A DNA stretch of 51,413 nucleotides from contig JAHKLQ010000055.1 in the NCBI GenBank assembly GCA_020854975.1, positions 1-51,413 of the forward strand, given 5' to 3'. How positions within the stretch are numbered: position 1 is the stretch's first letter; each line of letters begins with the position of its first letter. A program made the position numbers and the translations under genes. The notes beneath the pieces are model-generated. The model made no database searches, was not told the origin of the DNA, and saw nothing but the letters and a program-made list of their open reading frames with translations. Source of the stretch: Methanobacterium sp. Lineage in GTDB: Archaea > Methanobacteriota > Methanobacteria > Methanobacteriales > Methanobacteriaceae. Below are positions 39,894-48,724 of this stretch, piece after piece.

Positions 39894-39957
39894 TAGGTAA
39901 ATTTAATTTTAGGTAAATCTAATTCTAGGTAAATTTAATTCTAGGTAAATTTAATTT
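39894..39957. repeat. 16-bp tandem repeat, 4 copies, overlapping a stop codon
   Basis: Four adjacent units of TAGGTAAATTTAATTC type (39894, 39910, 39926 and 39942) differ by only one or two bases. The last unit includes the stop codon of the glycosyltransferase gene ending at 39951, so the array looks like an outward duplication of that gene's 3' end. Confidence 0.92.
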
Positions 39958-41111
39958 ATTTCTTCCTTGACTTTCACACATTTCCGGATGATCTTGGTGG
40001 CATCCTCAGTTCCATTGTATTTAGAAAACATCTTCTGGGTAGTTAAAGCTCCTTCTTTCAAACCTCCATTTTCCAGGAGGTGGTTAATTTCCTCAGACAA
40101 TTTTTTAGAACTTAAATTTTTCATGCTCTCCAGGTGGGCTATCCCATATTTTTCCATTTTCCTGGCATTTTTAAGTTGTTCCGGATGGTTTTCAATGGGT
40201 ACCATAATACTAGGAATACCCATAGATGCTATTTCCATGGAAGTGGTGTGTCCAGCCAGGCTCACCACCAGATCGGATAGTTTCATCCATTCCATAATAT
40301 CCCCCAGGAACCTTTTACATATTATACGGGAAGAAGAAAATTCCAGATCTAATTTTATCTGGGGCCCGGTGACCAGGATTAAATGATCACAGTCCAGGTT
40401 AGGTGCGGTATTATTAAGCAGATTTAAAAGTTTATTCCCAAATTCAGAACCCCCTACCGTGGCCATTACGATTTTATCTGATTTATGAAACCCGAATTTT
40501 TGACGGAGATCTCCCTTACTGGCCATGGTGTGAGTATCCATCTTTAAGATGGGTCCAGTGAAGTTAACCCGATCATGGATTTGTGGGGGTATCTGCCAGG
40601 AATTTTCAATATCTGGTATGATAATAGACTGGCAGAGTCGAGACACATCTTTTATGAAGCGTTGCAACCCATTTTCCAGGTATTCCATAGTGCGGTCATT
40701 CTGGTAGACTTCTTTAAAGTCAGGGGCAATGTCATTGGTTATCAATACACATGGTATGCCCAGGACTTTGCAGGTGATGGGGACAGAATAGTGTGAATCA
40801 GAAACAACCACGTCCGGGTTGAATTCTTTTATAATACGTGATTCGTGGTAAATACTTTTCAAAAAATGGTATGGTGCGTCTATGGACTTGCGAGCTGTGT
40901 GTTTAAGGTTAAGTTCACCTGAACTTCCATAAAATTTGATTGTGGGAAGTTTTTCCACATTATAATCACTGTACTCATTGAGCATCTGGTAACCTGAACC
41001 ATAACTTGCAAAGAGAACCTGGTCACCATTTTCCTCAAATTTCTGGGCAAGGGCAACTGAGCGGGATGTGTGTCCCATGCCTATTCCACAGGGTATTAAG
41101 AGTACTTTCAT
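39951..41111 (-). CDS. GT-B glycosyltransferase (UDP-glycosyltransferase/MurG-like)
   Basis: A 386-aa two-domain glycosyltransferase. The N-terminal half begins with [20 protein letters not shown], the acceptor-side glycine-rich loop, and includes [11 protein letters not shown]. The C-terminal half has [15 protein letters not shown] and [24 protein letters not shown], the nucleotide-sugar-binding region of MurG/UDP-glycosyltransferase-like enzymes. It probably transfers a sugar to a lipid or polymer at the inner membrane face; donor and acceptor are unknown. It lies at the edge of the pilin/glycosylation locus. Confidence 0.88.
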   Translation of the reverse strand: MKVLLIPCGIGMGHTSRSVALAQKFEENGDQVLFASYGSGYQMLNEYSDYNVEKLPTIKFYGSSGELNLKHTARKSIDAPYHFLKSIYHESRIIKEFNPDVVVSDSHYSVPITCKVLGIPCVLITNDIAPDFKEVYQNDRTMEYLENGLQRFIKDVSRLCQSIIIPDIENSWQIPPQIHDRVNFTGPILKMDTHTMASKGDLRQKFGFHKSDKIVMATVGGSEFGNKLLNLLNNTAPNLDCDHLILVTGPQIKLDLEFSSSRIICKRFLGDIMEWMKLSDLVVSLAGHTTSMEIASMGIPSIMVPIENHPEQLKNARKMEKYGIAHLESMKNLSSKKLSEEINHLLENGGLKEGALTTQKMFSKYNGTEDATKIIRKCVKVKEEIN

Positions 41112-41408
41112 TTTATAGCCATTGTAACTTTGAAATTTTATTGAAAAATTAAATCTAAAACAATTTGAAATTCAATTGTGATCTTTTCTAAATAAGTTTA
41201 TCTATCTTTTATGAATTTTTCTTTTTTTAAATATAAAACTCATATGATTCCAAATTCAAAATGAGATAATCGTTTTTTATTTATAATTATTATAGAATGC
41301 TAATTATTCCTTCAATGGGAATAATGGGAAAATCCAAGAAAGAAGTACCGTTTTTAGAAACATTTATTTGTGAATAGGTACATTTTATTAATTAATGAAT
41401 TATGATTA

Positions 41409-41600
41409 ATGGTGTTAAAATTGTTTATAAAAGACGAGCATGGGCAGGGGGCCGCCGAGTACATATTGTTATTCGGGGCAATTATAATTATAGCAATGGT
41501 AGCATTGATAATATATCGTGATTATATTTATAGTGTGAATCCACTTAATTCATCGGCAGATGTTAACCGTGTTAGATCAAGTTCTACTGCCTCCTCCTAA
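41409..41600 (+). CDS. Class III signal peptide pilin-like protein 1
   Basis: A 63-aa protein with an archaeal class III (type IV prepilin-like) signal: a charged leader KDEHG, then [18 protein letters not shown], where an EppA-type peptidase would cut after Gly and expose Gln. A single hydrophobic helix follows and then a short Ser-rich tail ([14 protein letters not shown]). There is no clear ribosome-binding site before the ATG at 41409; a GTG follows immediately. Its leader and first helix match the pilins at 42474 and 42786, but the tail differs. It is probably a minor pilin or adhesin subunit. Confidence 0.85.
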   Translation: MVLKLFIKDEHGQGAAEYILLFGAIIIIAMVALIIYRDYIYSVNPLNSSADVNRVRSSSTASS

Positions 41601-41718
41601 ACTTGATCATTTTAACTTTTTTTAGAATTAAGTTTTTTTAAATTTACTAATAACTATGATAAATGTACTTTCATCTGAGAATGAACTTTAAAATAAGAAT
41701 AAATTAATTTTATTGATC

Positions 41719-42282
41719 TTACTCTTGAGATTGGATGAAAGAAACAATACTTTTGAACAGTTCAAGAGAACCATTATTATTACTTAAACTCCAGGCTAGT
41801 TTATTTCTAAAGCTTCTTTTGGGTTCTTCACCCATTGAATTCATGTAGAAAATAGTCTGATTGAAAAGGGAATCTGAACCATTTCCAATGTTTAAGGTTC
41901 CATCATTTTGAACTTCATCTATCTTTCTGCGGAAGATTCTTTTAAGGTTCTTGGAAGCCCGGTACACTTCCTCGTGATCCTTGCTTTCCATCTGTTTTAA
42001 GATGGTTTCAATTTCCACAAAATCCATTCTGGAAACACCAAAAACAATACCATCCGGTCTTATGGACTGAATCCTTTTCACACCATCATATATGGTGAAA
42101 TCATAATCAGCGATGTATATCTGTCCTTCACGTAACAAAGCCATTAAAGATTCATTAAAGGTCTTATCTGAGGTACCTATCCCTGATCTGGATCTGATAA
42201 TTTCCAAAATCTTTCTCTTGGATAATTCATCACCCTCCAATACTTCCAGGATCAGTTTTCTTAAATTGTAATTTTTGGGCAT
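41719..42282 (-). CDS. Winged-helix-like protein inside the pilin locus
   Basis: A 187-aa soluble protein, not assigned to a family. Residues 1-75 look like a winged helix (YNLRKLILEVLEGDELSKRK, FNESLMALLREGQIYIADYD). The rest is helical with a conserved-looking FRRKIDEVQN and an RNKLAWSLSNNN segment. It lies on the opposite strand between pilins 1 and 2, and a palindrome stands in the divergent spacer, so control of pilin genes is possible. Alternatively it is an unrelated small protein. Confidence 0.65.
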   Translation of the reverse strand: MPKNYNLRKLILEVLEGDELSKRKILEIIRSRSGIGTSDKTFNESLMALLREGQIYIADYDFTIYDGVKRIQSIRPDGIVFGVSRMDFVEIETILKQMESKDHEEVYRASKNLKRIFRRKIDEVQNDGTLNIGNGSDSLFNQTIFYMNSMGEEPKRSFRNKLAWSLSNNNGSLELFKSIVSFIQSQE

Positions 42283-42387
42283 GGTTCACAACCATCTTTT
42301 ATTTGTACGTGATAATATGCACAAAGGACTATATAAAAGATAATTATCTGTGAAAAGACTATAATAATTATAGTATATAATTGTGAT

Positions 42388-42399
42388 AACAATATTGTT
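42388..42399. promoter_or_regulatory. Palindrome AACAATATTGTT in the pilin 2 promoter region
   Basis: A perfect 12-bp palindrome flanked by GTGAT and CAC lies just upstream of the TATA-like TTATATATT (42411-42419) of pilin 2 and in the leader of the divergent winged-helix-like gene. Position and symmetry suit a dimeric regulator. Confidence 0.45.
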
Positions 42400-42473
42400 C
42401 ACAGGCAACAATTATATATTGGTCAAAAATAATATAGTTAATACAGATAGAAAGACCCTGGAGGTAAAAAAAT

Positions 42474-42644
42474 ATGAGTTTTTTAAAAGATGAAAGTGGA
42501 CAAGGAGCAGCTGAATATATACTGTTATTCGGTGGTGTAATCGTGATCGCAATAGCTGCACTACTAATATACAGAGCATACTTCACACAAAACTCCGGAC
42601 TAGAAGCATCATCAGACATCAATGCCGTAAGAGGCAGCATATAA
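42474..42644 (+). CDS. Class III signal peptide pilin-like protein 2
   Basis: A 56-aa protein starting [20 protein letters not shown] and ending DINAVRGSI. The prepilin-type motif is the charged leader, then G, then [15 protein letters not shown] is 8 nt upstream of the ATG and a TATA box (TTATATATT) is about 60 bp upstream. The gene is only 171 bp, which is below common ORF cutoffs. It is 97-98% identical in DNA to pilin 3 (four differences, one of them changing Ser to Gly in the leader). Very likely a structural pilin subunit. Confidence 0.92.
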   Translation: MSFLKDESGQGAAEYILLFGGVIVIAIAALLIYRAYFTQNSGLEASSDINAVRGSI

Positions 42645-42785
42645 GTGTAAAAACATAAACAGTGCCCGGTATTTATAATATAAATTTTTTGGAGGTAGAT
42701 AAACAGTATGTCTCCCAAAAACACATAATATTTAAATAGTCTTGAATATATTATTGTATATTATAACCCATTGGAGGTAAAAAAT

Positions 42786-42956
42786 ATGAGCTTTTTAAAA
42801 GATGAAGGTGGACAAGGAGCAGCTGAATATATACTGTTATTCGGTGGTGTAATCGTGATCGCAATAGCTGCACTACTAATCTACAGAGCATACTTCACAC
42901 AAAACTCCGGACTAGAAGCATCATCAGACATCAATGCCGTAAGAGGCAGTATATAA
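42786..42956 (+). CDS. Class III signal peptide pilin-like protein 3
   Basis: A 56-aa near-copy of pilin 2 with [14 protein letters not shown] in place of [14 protein letters not shown]. It has its own GGAGGT site (the TTG at 42771 overlaps it and is not the start), its own TATA box (ATATTTAAATAG near 42728-42738) and a following hairpin terminator, so it can be expressed independently. The duplication is recent, or kept uniform by gene conversion. Like the other pilins it should be cleaved after the leader by an EppA-type peptidase encoded elsewhere. Confidence 0.94.
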   Translation: MSFLKDEGGQGAAEYILLFGGVIVIAIAALLIYRAYFTQNSGLEASSDINAVRGSI

Positions 42957-42976
42957 GCTGAAACCATTGATAACTG

Positions 42977-43020
42977 AATTCTCATTATTTTTTTGAGAAT
43001 TTTTTATATTCTTTATTTTT
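42977..43020 (+). terminator. Hairpin and T-rich tract after pilin 3
   Basis: AATTCTCA and TGAGAATT (42977-42984 and 42994-43001) form a perfect 8-bp stem, and T-rich DNA follows. It lies 20 bp after the pilin 3 stop codon and separates that gene from pilin 4. Confidence 0.6.
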
Positions 43021-43136
43021 TTTAATAAAATCCCTGTATTTTAAAGACAATAATTAATCAAAAAAGATAAAAGGTAACTTAAATATATATAATGATCATA
43101 ATGTTATTATTATAACCATAAAAGTCGTGTGTAACT

Positions 43137-43319
43137 ATGGAAAGTAATTTTCTTGATGATAGTGGGCAGATAAGTGCCGAAATGATCCTCTTAATAGGTG
43201 CCATGCTAATTATTGTAATTGTGGCTGGAGGTTACATATTGGGAATATCACAATCCATAGCTGGTAACATTACCAGCGTAATTGACACGGCCCGTGACAG
43301 CACCATAAACAGGATGTAA
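43137..43319 (+). CDS. Class III signal peptide pilin-like protein 4
   Basis: A 60-aa protein with leader ESNFLDDSG, then [20 protein letters not shown], a clear class III prepilin signal (Q, then S, then E at the usual distances). The tail ([14 protein letters not shown]) is unlike pilins 1-3, so it is a divergent or minor pilin. A TATA-like TTAAATATATATAATG lies near 43080-43094; the ribosome-binding site is weak. The gene points toward the convergent AglB-like gene. Confidence 0.88.
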   Translation: MESNFLDDSGQISAEMILLIGAMLIIVIVAGGYILGISQSIAGNITSVIDTARDSTINRM

Positions 43320-43403
43320 ATTAACTTTTTTTAAATAGAATTTAGAGTTTTACTTAAAGTAAATCTTAATTAAAACAAATATTTTTATCTACCAAATCAA
43401 ATG

Positions 43404-45680
43404 CTAGATGGATGTTTCATCAGTTTCAAATCTCCAGACTGCTGTTGAGTTATCTTTGTAAATGGACCTGAAATAAGTGGTATTCCTTGCTTCTAACACC
43501 AGTTTGGTGAATAAAGAATTCTCAAAACGTTTATCAATAATAACAACCTCAGACTCATCAGTAAGGATCAGCACAGAAAAATCACTGCTTTCATTAAGAT
43601 AAGTCTTATTTAGGGTATCTTCACCAGAAACGATAACCGAATAAGGTACCTGTCCTTTATATGTTACATTTCCACTATTTAAATCAGCTTTTAATCCGGA
43701 AGGCGTGGTGATGATGTTACCATCACGAGAAAACTTAGTGAAAGTGTAAGTATGGTTATTGCCTGTGTTGTTGTTTAAATCCCAATCTCCAAAATAGAAT
43801 ATCCAGAAACCTTTATCAAGCATCTGAGTGTAAGTCCAGATAACATATGGAGTTGGGTTTTCAGGATGAGTATAGGAAATGATTTTTAAAGCCTGTTCTT
43901 GGGTTAAATTATAGTTATTTACCATTATACCTCTGGCAGTTTCATTATCAACTCCCAGTATGTTGTTTAAGATCTCCACGGTCAGAGTGGTATTCCCTGT
44001 GTACTGATCAAGAGTTAGATAAGCCATATCCCCACTGGTAGCCAACATTCTGAAAATACCCCCTGATAATGTTTCATTACTGGTGCAAAAGGCGTGATCT
44101 ATCCAGTATTCCCGGGCAGTGCTGGGTGAGTTAACACCATAGGGATATGCCTTGTCAAAACTACGAGACTGGATTGTTTCTATATAGCCCATTCTACCAT
44201 CAAGAGCCACTGAACGATTAGCAACTGCAGTTATAACGTGACCAGACGGCCAGTTAGAAAACACAACTGTGTCATTAGATGTATTGTAATTAATCCATTC
44301 CAATGCATCCCATAAATTATCATCTACACTTTGAGGTATATCCATGCTTTTGAAAACATTGGCAAAAGAAGGAATAACAATTATCAAAATAATTATAATT
44401 GCTAAAACTTGAATTAAATATTTTTTCGTCCTGAAAATTGATAAAAATCTATTTTGAGAACTGTTTTCTTTTAACAAATTCAGATAAGCCACACATAACC
44501 CTGCCATGATACCTGTACTGATGGTTAAGGGAGGGATCAGGATCATGATGAATCTGGATCCCTCTAGTAAAGCCAGAAATCCAGTCAGAATCCATACCAC
44601 TAAAAAAATATAGATGAAAGAGTCCATGGAATTTAAATAAGTTTCTTTGAGTTTGTTGTTTGATAAAATTCTTAATGCCCATATTAGACCAAAAATACCT
44701 CCAAATAATGCGAAGCCAAGTCCTGAAATGATCCCCACAATGGTGGGTGGAGCCAATTCATTGACTGAAAGATAAACATCTGGCCAGGGAGCCCATAGAC
44801 TTTCTGTTCCAGTCAATTTAACTAACTCTAAAGGACCATAGAAAAGTTTCAGAAGGTTTAAATAACCAGAAAATATCGTTAACAGAAGGAGAGTAACTCC
44901 TAAAAATGTCAGAAAAACGTGACAAAAATGTTTTGTTGGTTTTCCTTTCACATAACACCATAAGACCCATAAAAAGCTGAATATCAGGATTAAGTAGAAA
45001 TAATATTGCCATCCATTCCAGGCCATGGAAAATAGGAACATAAAAAATCCTAAAAGAGCAGAGATGATTAAACTATTTTTATAATCTTTTGCACGGGTTG
45101 CTTCCCAGTAAAGCCAAACTACCAGCAGAGGAAATATTATGATGAACATATCAGTATCAAACCAGCCCGGGATTGTGCGGAGAAAATAGAAAGGTGCTAG
45201 AACAGTTAAAATACCAGCAACCAGTGCTCCATATTCATTGGTAAGTCTACGGGTGAAAAGGTAAGCAACCACTCCACTTAATGGTGCTATAACGGCTGGA
45301 AGCCAGAAACAAACCACCATCAAAGGAACATCTTCAAAAAGGTTAACTAATTGGTAGATGAATGCTGTAAGGTATACAATTAAAGGAGGGTAGTCCAGTG
45401 GAACTCCCGGAGGATAATAAGAATGCAAATCCCATTCCCTTCCATCAATTATAACATCCCCCATATATCCGTGGTCCAAGAAATTACTGGTTAAACGATA
45501 GTTATAATATGAATCCGCCTCGTACATGTAGGGAAGATTATTTTGATCAAGATAGAATGATTTTTCTTCAAGGGGGGTGCCCATTATATGGGCTGATTCC
45601 ACACGAAGGAAGAATCCAATTGCAAATATCAGAAGAATAGCCATTAAGATTATAAAGTGATTCTTTGTCATGTTAAACAT
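43404..45680 (-). CDS. aglB: STT3/AglB-type oligosaccharyltransferase
   Basis: A 758-aa integral membrane enzyme with about 13 helices and a C-terminal soluble domain from about 455. It should transfer a lipid-linked glycan to Asn in N-x-S/T sequons of extracytoplasmic proteins, such as the adjacent pilins. Visible catalytic features are Asp56 in EADSYYNYR, the DTD motif at 175-177, SVNE at 305-308 (the SVSE/TIxE equivalent) and Arg376 in EGSRF. The WWDYG-equivalent reads NWPSGH at 476-481, which is unusual. Family membership is sure. Whether it is the main OST or a specialised paralogue is open. Confidence 0.88.
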   Translation of the reverse strand: MFNMTKNHFIILMAILLIFAIGFFLRVESAHIMGTPLEEKSFYLDQNNLPYMYEADSYYNYRLTSNFLDHGYMGDVIIDGREWDLHSYYPPGVPLDYPPLIVYLTAFIYQLVNLFEDVPLMVVCFWLPAVIAPLSGVVAYLFTRRLTNEYGALVAGILTVLAPFYFLRTIPGWFDTDMFIIIFPLLVVWLYWEATRAKDYKNSLIISALLGFFMFLFSMAWNGWQYYFYLILIFSFLWVLWCYVKGKPTKHFCHVFLTFLGVTLLLLTIFSGYLNLLKLFYGPLELVKLTGTESLWAPWPDVYLSVNELAPPTIVGIISGLGFALFGGIFGLIWALRILSNNKLKETYLNSMDSFIYIFLVVWILTGFLALLEGSRFIMILIPPLTISTGIMAGLCVAYLNLLKENSSQNRFLSIFRTKKYLIQVLAIIIILIIVIPSFANVFKSMDIPQSVDDNLWDALEWINYNTSNDTVVFSNWPSGHVITAVANRSVALDGRMGYIETIQSRSFDKAYPYGVNSPSTAREYWIDHAFCTSNETLSGGIFRMLATSGDMAYLTLDQYTGNTTLTVEILNNILGVDNETARGIMVNNYNLTQEQALKIISYTHPENPTPYVIWTYTQMLDKGFWIFYFGDWDLNNNTGNNHTYTFTKFSRDGNIITTPSGLKADLNSGNVTYKGQVPYSVIVSGEDTLNKTYLNESSDFSVLILTDESEVVIIDKRFENSLFTKLVLEARNTTYFRSIYKDNSTAVWRFETDETSI

Positions 45681-45741
45681 CTTTTTTATCTGAATTCAAA
45701 GAATTATTTGTATGATTATTAGTTTTCTGTTAAATATTAGC

Positions 45742-46260
45742 CTATTGGATTCTGATCAAGTAAGTGGACTGATTAATAGTCAAATTGGTATTATTCTGCA
45801 ACTTGGAATACATTCTCAAATCTTTTATTTTACTTCCAGTTATCTCTATGTAATCAAATAATAATAGGTTATCATGTTCATTCCAGACACAACAATAATC
45901 TATGTATTTTTTAGGGTTTTACTCAAGGTTGGGATTTCATGGTGTAACTCCATAAGAAATTAAGTCATATGTTGGAATGAACGTGAATGAAACCATTAAC
46001 AAAATTAAAAGAACATTTTTAAATTTTGGATTGAAAATTTCACTTTTGCACAGATTTTCAATCAAATAAAAACCTGTTATTAACAATAAAATGATTACAC
46101 GCCCTAAATAATGAGGTTCAACAAAAATAAGACAATAACCTCCGAAATATATAAAAATTGTTGTCAATAAACGTATCAAGTTATTTTTAGTTTTTTTAAG
46201 TCAACTCTAAAAATTGAAAAATAAACTTACCAATATAGATTGACAGCAGAAAATATAAAG
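45742..46260 (-). pseudogene. Decayed 3' part of a GT-C membrane protein, paralogue of the gene at 49836
   Basis: An 80-aa ORF (45937-46179) aligns along its length with the C-terminal membrane part of the protein starting at 49836: for example GRVIILLLITGFYLI against WPVIMLLMFCGFYLI, and KNVLLILLMVSFTF against LKIVLIILMLSFIF. After its stop the match continues in a shifted frame (LSKTLKN, as in the intact copy), and after a deletion of about 55 codons in another frame (IDYCCVW, then DYIEITGSKIKDLRMY, matching INYYFVW and NYKEITNGKIEGLKIY). Upstream, stops and a deletion remove the rest. It is therefore a broken relic, not a small gene. The 5' limit is approximate. Confidence 0.8.
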
Positions 46261-46437
46261 AATTTTTCAAAGAAGATTTTTCCATACAAGTTTAAACTGA
46301 AATTCCAAATTCTGCCAAGACTCCAAAGCACTCCAATATTCTAATTTACTAGGGCTAGGATAGAATAACTAGTTAAGACCAGGATCAGATCCTAATTTCT
46401 CTTTAAAACTGATTTTTTATCCTCGAACTCTCCATAA

Positions 46438-47796
46438 TCAGTAAGTTAACAGTTTGATTTGAGCTATGGTCTGGTTATTGATATCATTGATGAGTACATA
46501 TCCTTTGGATTGGTAAATGTTTATGGTTTGATGCTGGTCCACAAATCCCCGAGTACCTCCATACATCTGGTCAGTGTAAAGTCCATTGGAAACACTACGA
46601 CCAGTCATCCAAGCCACCTTCTCAGATAGTTCCCGATTTGTCCATACAGTCTGATTTTCATCAGTGTTACTTTCGATATATTCCTTTAAAGGAGCATATT
46701 CTCCTTCAAATGGAACTTGGAGGGCATCCCATTCCATTCCATGCTGGTTGGGTAAATATGTAAAGAAAACCATGGCGCCCATCATTGAAACACATAACAT
46801 AAGAAGGAGGAAAATGGAGGAGAAAATTTTGTTGGGTTTTTTTGATAAAAATTCGTATCCCCTCTGCACAGTTAACCCAGCTAAAATAGCCATAGGGAGA
46901 TCAGCAAATTGAAAACCCCTTAAAAAATCGCCATTGAACCCGAAAAAACTGAAAATTATCACAATAAAAACATAAGTAGTGATAAGTTTGAACTGACGAT
47001 AATTAGAGTTATATAATAAATAAAGTCCAATTATACCCAAGATAAAAACTGCAATAAAGATTAAAAATGCATATGCACCTGGGTGTGGTGGTAGAAATTT
47101 AAGATGGGTAAGGGTATACAACACTCCACCGGTAACCAGTCTGTCCTTGAAATAAAACCAGTACCCCACCCAAAAGATCCATGAGGGTAATAACAAGGCT
47201 ATAATTTTCCAATTAGTTCTGTCCCTGTAATTATCTACTAGATAGAGAGGTATAAAACAAATTAACCCCACCATATGTGTCCATAATCCTATTAAGGATG
47301 CTAAAAATGCCTTTTTCTTATCTTTGGGTATGTAATAAATGGTTATAACTGCCAAAATAGGAATGTAAGTGGCAGGAATGGCTGCTATTAGGGTAGCAGG
47401 GGCTGGTGCGGCTAATGCGAAAAGTCCAGCGAAATAACCTGCCAACATACCATATTCTTTATTAGCAAACCAAGATGCCACACCCACAGTTAACATAAGC
47501 TGGAAAAGGCATAAAAATGATTCTGCGAATCGAACCCCACCTAAATACCATAAAAACGCATATACTACGTTAAATAGGGGTTGATGCCATACTGGTCTTC
47601 CCATGGGGGCATAGGTAATGTTATCCCAAAACAAACCCCAAAAAGGGTTTTGTAGTATTTCTCTAGCCCGGGCCAGGTGAAAATCTGTATCACCACCCGG
47701 AGGTAAAAGATAGTAAGGGCGCAGGATCAGGACTATAAACAGAACAATTAGGGGAGTATAAGGAATTAAGAGTTTTATTCTATCAGTTGCCTTCAA
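46438..47796 (-). CDS. STT3-like (GT-C) multi-pass membrane protein
   Basis: A 452-aa protein with about ten to eleven transmembrane helices and a short soluble C terminus. The acidic motif in GGDTDFHLARAREI (about 34-47), just after the first helix, is where GT-C enzymes keep their catalytic Asp. The tail TVWTNRELSEKVAWMTGRSV resembles the start of the AglB C-terminal domain, so it looks like a compact STT3 relative. It may transfer a sugar from a polyprenyl-phosphate carrier. It stands between the pseudogene and the divergent acetyltransferase gene. The exact family name is uncertain. Confidence 0.72.
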   Translation of the reverse strand: MKATDRIKLLIPYTPLIVLFIVLILRPYYLLPPGGDTDFHLARAREILQNPFWGLFWDNITYAPMGRPVWHQPLFNVVYAFLWYLGGVRFAESFLCLFQLMLTVGVASWFANKEYGMLAGYFAGLFALAAPAPATLIAAIPATYIPILAVITIYYIPKDKKKAFLASLIGLWTHMVGLICFIPLYLVDNYRDRTNWKIIALLLPSWIFWVGYWFYFKDRLVTGGVLYTLTHLKFLPPHPGAYAFLIFIAVFILGIIGLYLLYNSNYRQFKLITTYVFIVIIFSFFGFNGDFLRGFQFADLPMAILAGLTVQRGYEFLSKKPNKIFSSIFLLLMLCVSMMGAMVFFTYLPNQHGMEWDALQVPFEGEYAPLKEYIESNTDENQTVWTNRELSEKVAWMTGRSVSNGLYTDQMYGGTRGFVDQHQTINIYQSKGYVLINDINNQTIAQIKLLTY

Positions 47797-47987
47797 TGAA
47801 TCACCAGGACCAATTTTTGAGATTTTAATCAGTTATACTATGGTTTATAATTCAAGGGTAAAATAGATTAGGGATTACGTTCGATAGTTATAATTACTTT
47901 GTTTAGGTAAATATGAAACTGGAAATATAATAGTTGGATTATGTAACTAACCATTTAAGTGAAAATTTATAAGAAATTCGTGGTACT

Positions 47988-48632
47988 ATGGCTCTATTTA
48001 AAAACCCGTGGGGTTCCAATGAGAAGGTTAATTTCAAAAACCTCTTTTTTGGAGTGGACGATGATGATCTTGACCGTCCCAAGGTCCATGAAAATGTAAT
48101 ACTGGGAGTTAGTTACAAATTCAGATCAAAACCCCCTCAAATTGGTAAAAACGCACAATTGCGTTCCAATACTGTCATTTACAATGATGTGGATATTGGT
48201 AATGATTTCCAGACTGGTCATGGAGTACTGGTTAGGGAAAAAACCACAATCGGTGATAAAGTACTTGTAGGAACCAACACAGTCATTGAAGGACATAGTA
48301 AAATTGGGAGTAACATCAGCATCCAGTCCAATGTTTACATCCCTAAAAATTCCATTATAGAAGATAATGTTTTTATAGGGCCCTGCGCCTGCTTCACTAA
48401 CGATAGATACCCGTTAAGAGTAGATTATGAACTTAAAGGGCCAATAATACATAATGGCGCATCTATTGGAGCTAATTCAACTTTTCTCTCCGGAATTGAA
48501 GTGGGTGAAGGGGCTATGGTTGCTGCAGGGGCTATTGTAACCCGGGACATACCACCACATTATCTGGCTATAGGTGCACCTGCCAAACACAAACCATTAC
48601 CTAAACAGTTCAAGAAATTGAATAAAATTTAA
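47988..48632 (+). CDS. Hexapeptide-repeat (left-handed beta-helix) acyltransferase
   Basis: A 214-aa LbH transferase with repeated hexapeptides ([IV]G-x4 type) through residues about 50-200, for example [28 protein letters not shown] and [10 protein letters not shown]. The segment [14 protein letters not shown] carries the catalytic-type Asn/Asp region of WbbJ/WlbB-like UDP-sugar N-acetyltransferases. It ends with [22 protein letters not shown] closure. It probably acetylates an amino sugar for the N-glycan or polymer made by the neighbouring genes, in the cytoplasm. First of three rightward genes. Confidence 0.88.
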   Translation: MALFKNPWGSNEKVNFKNLFFGVDDDDLDRPKVHENVILGVSYKFRSKPPQIGKNAQLRSNTVIYNDVDIGNDFQTGHGVLVREKTTIGDKVLVGTNTVIEGHSKIGSNISIQSNVYIPKNSIIEDNVFIGPCACFTNDRYPLRVDYELKGPIIHNGASIGANSTFLSGIEVGEGAMVAAGAIVTRDIPPHYLAIGAPAKHKPLPKQFKKLNKI

Positions 48633-48724
48633 CCTATTTTCTTTTAGTTGATTTACATCATTTTTTTTATAGTTGTATCCCTTTTTTGTAAAAACTTATA
48701 TCATTTAGCTCCTAAATTCTAAGT

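Noticed and set aside
39894..39957. A CRISPR array at the 16-bp repeats
   Set aside because: The units are directly adjacent without spacers and are too short, so this is a tandem repeat.
42368..42724. A 118-aa minus-strand ORF over pilin 2
   Set aside because: It is antisense to a clear pilin gene with a ribosome-binding site and a near-identical neighbour. The antisense frame is an artefact of that coding sequence.
45937..46179. An 80-aa small membrane protein gene
   Set aside because: It aligns with the C-terminal part of the protein at 49836, and similarity continues out of frame on its 3' side, so it is called part of a pseudogene.
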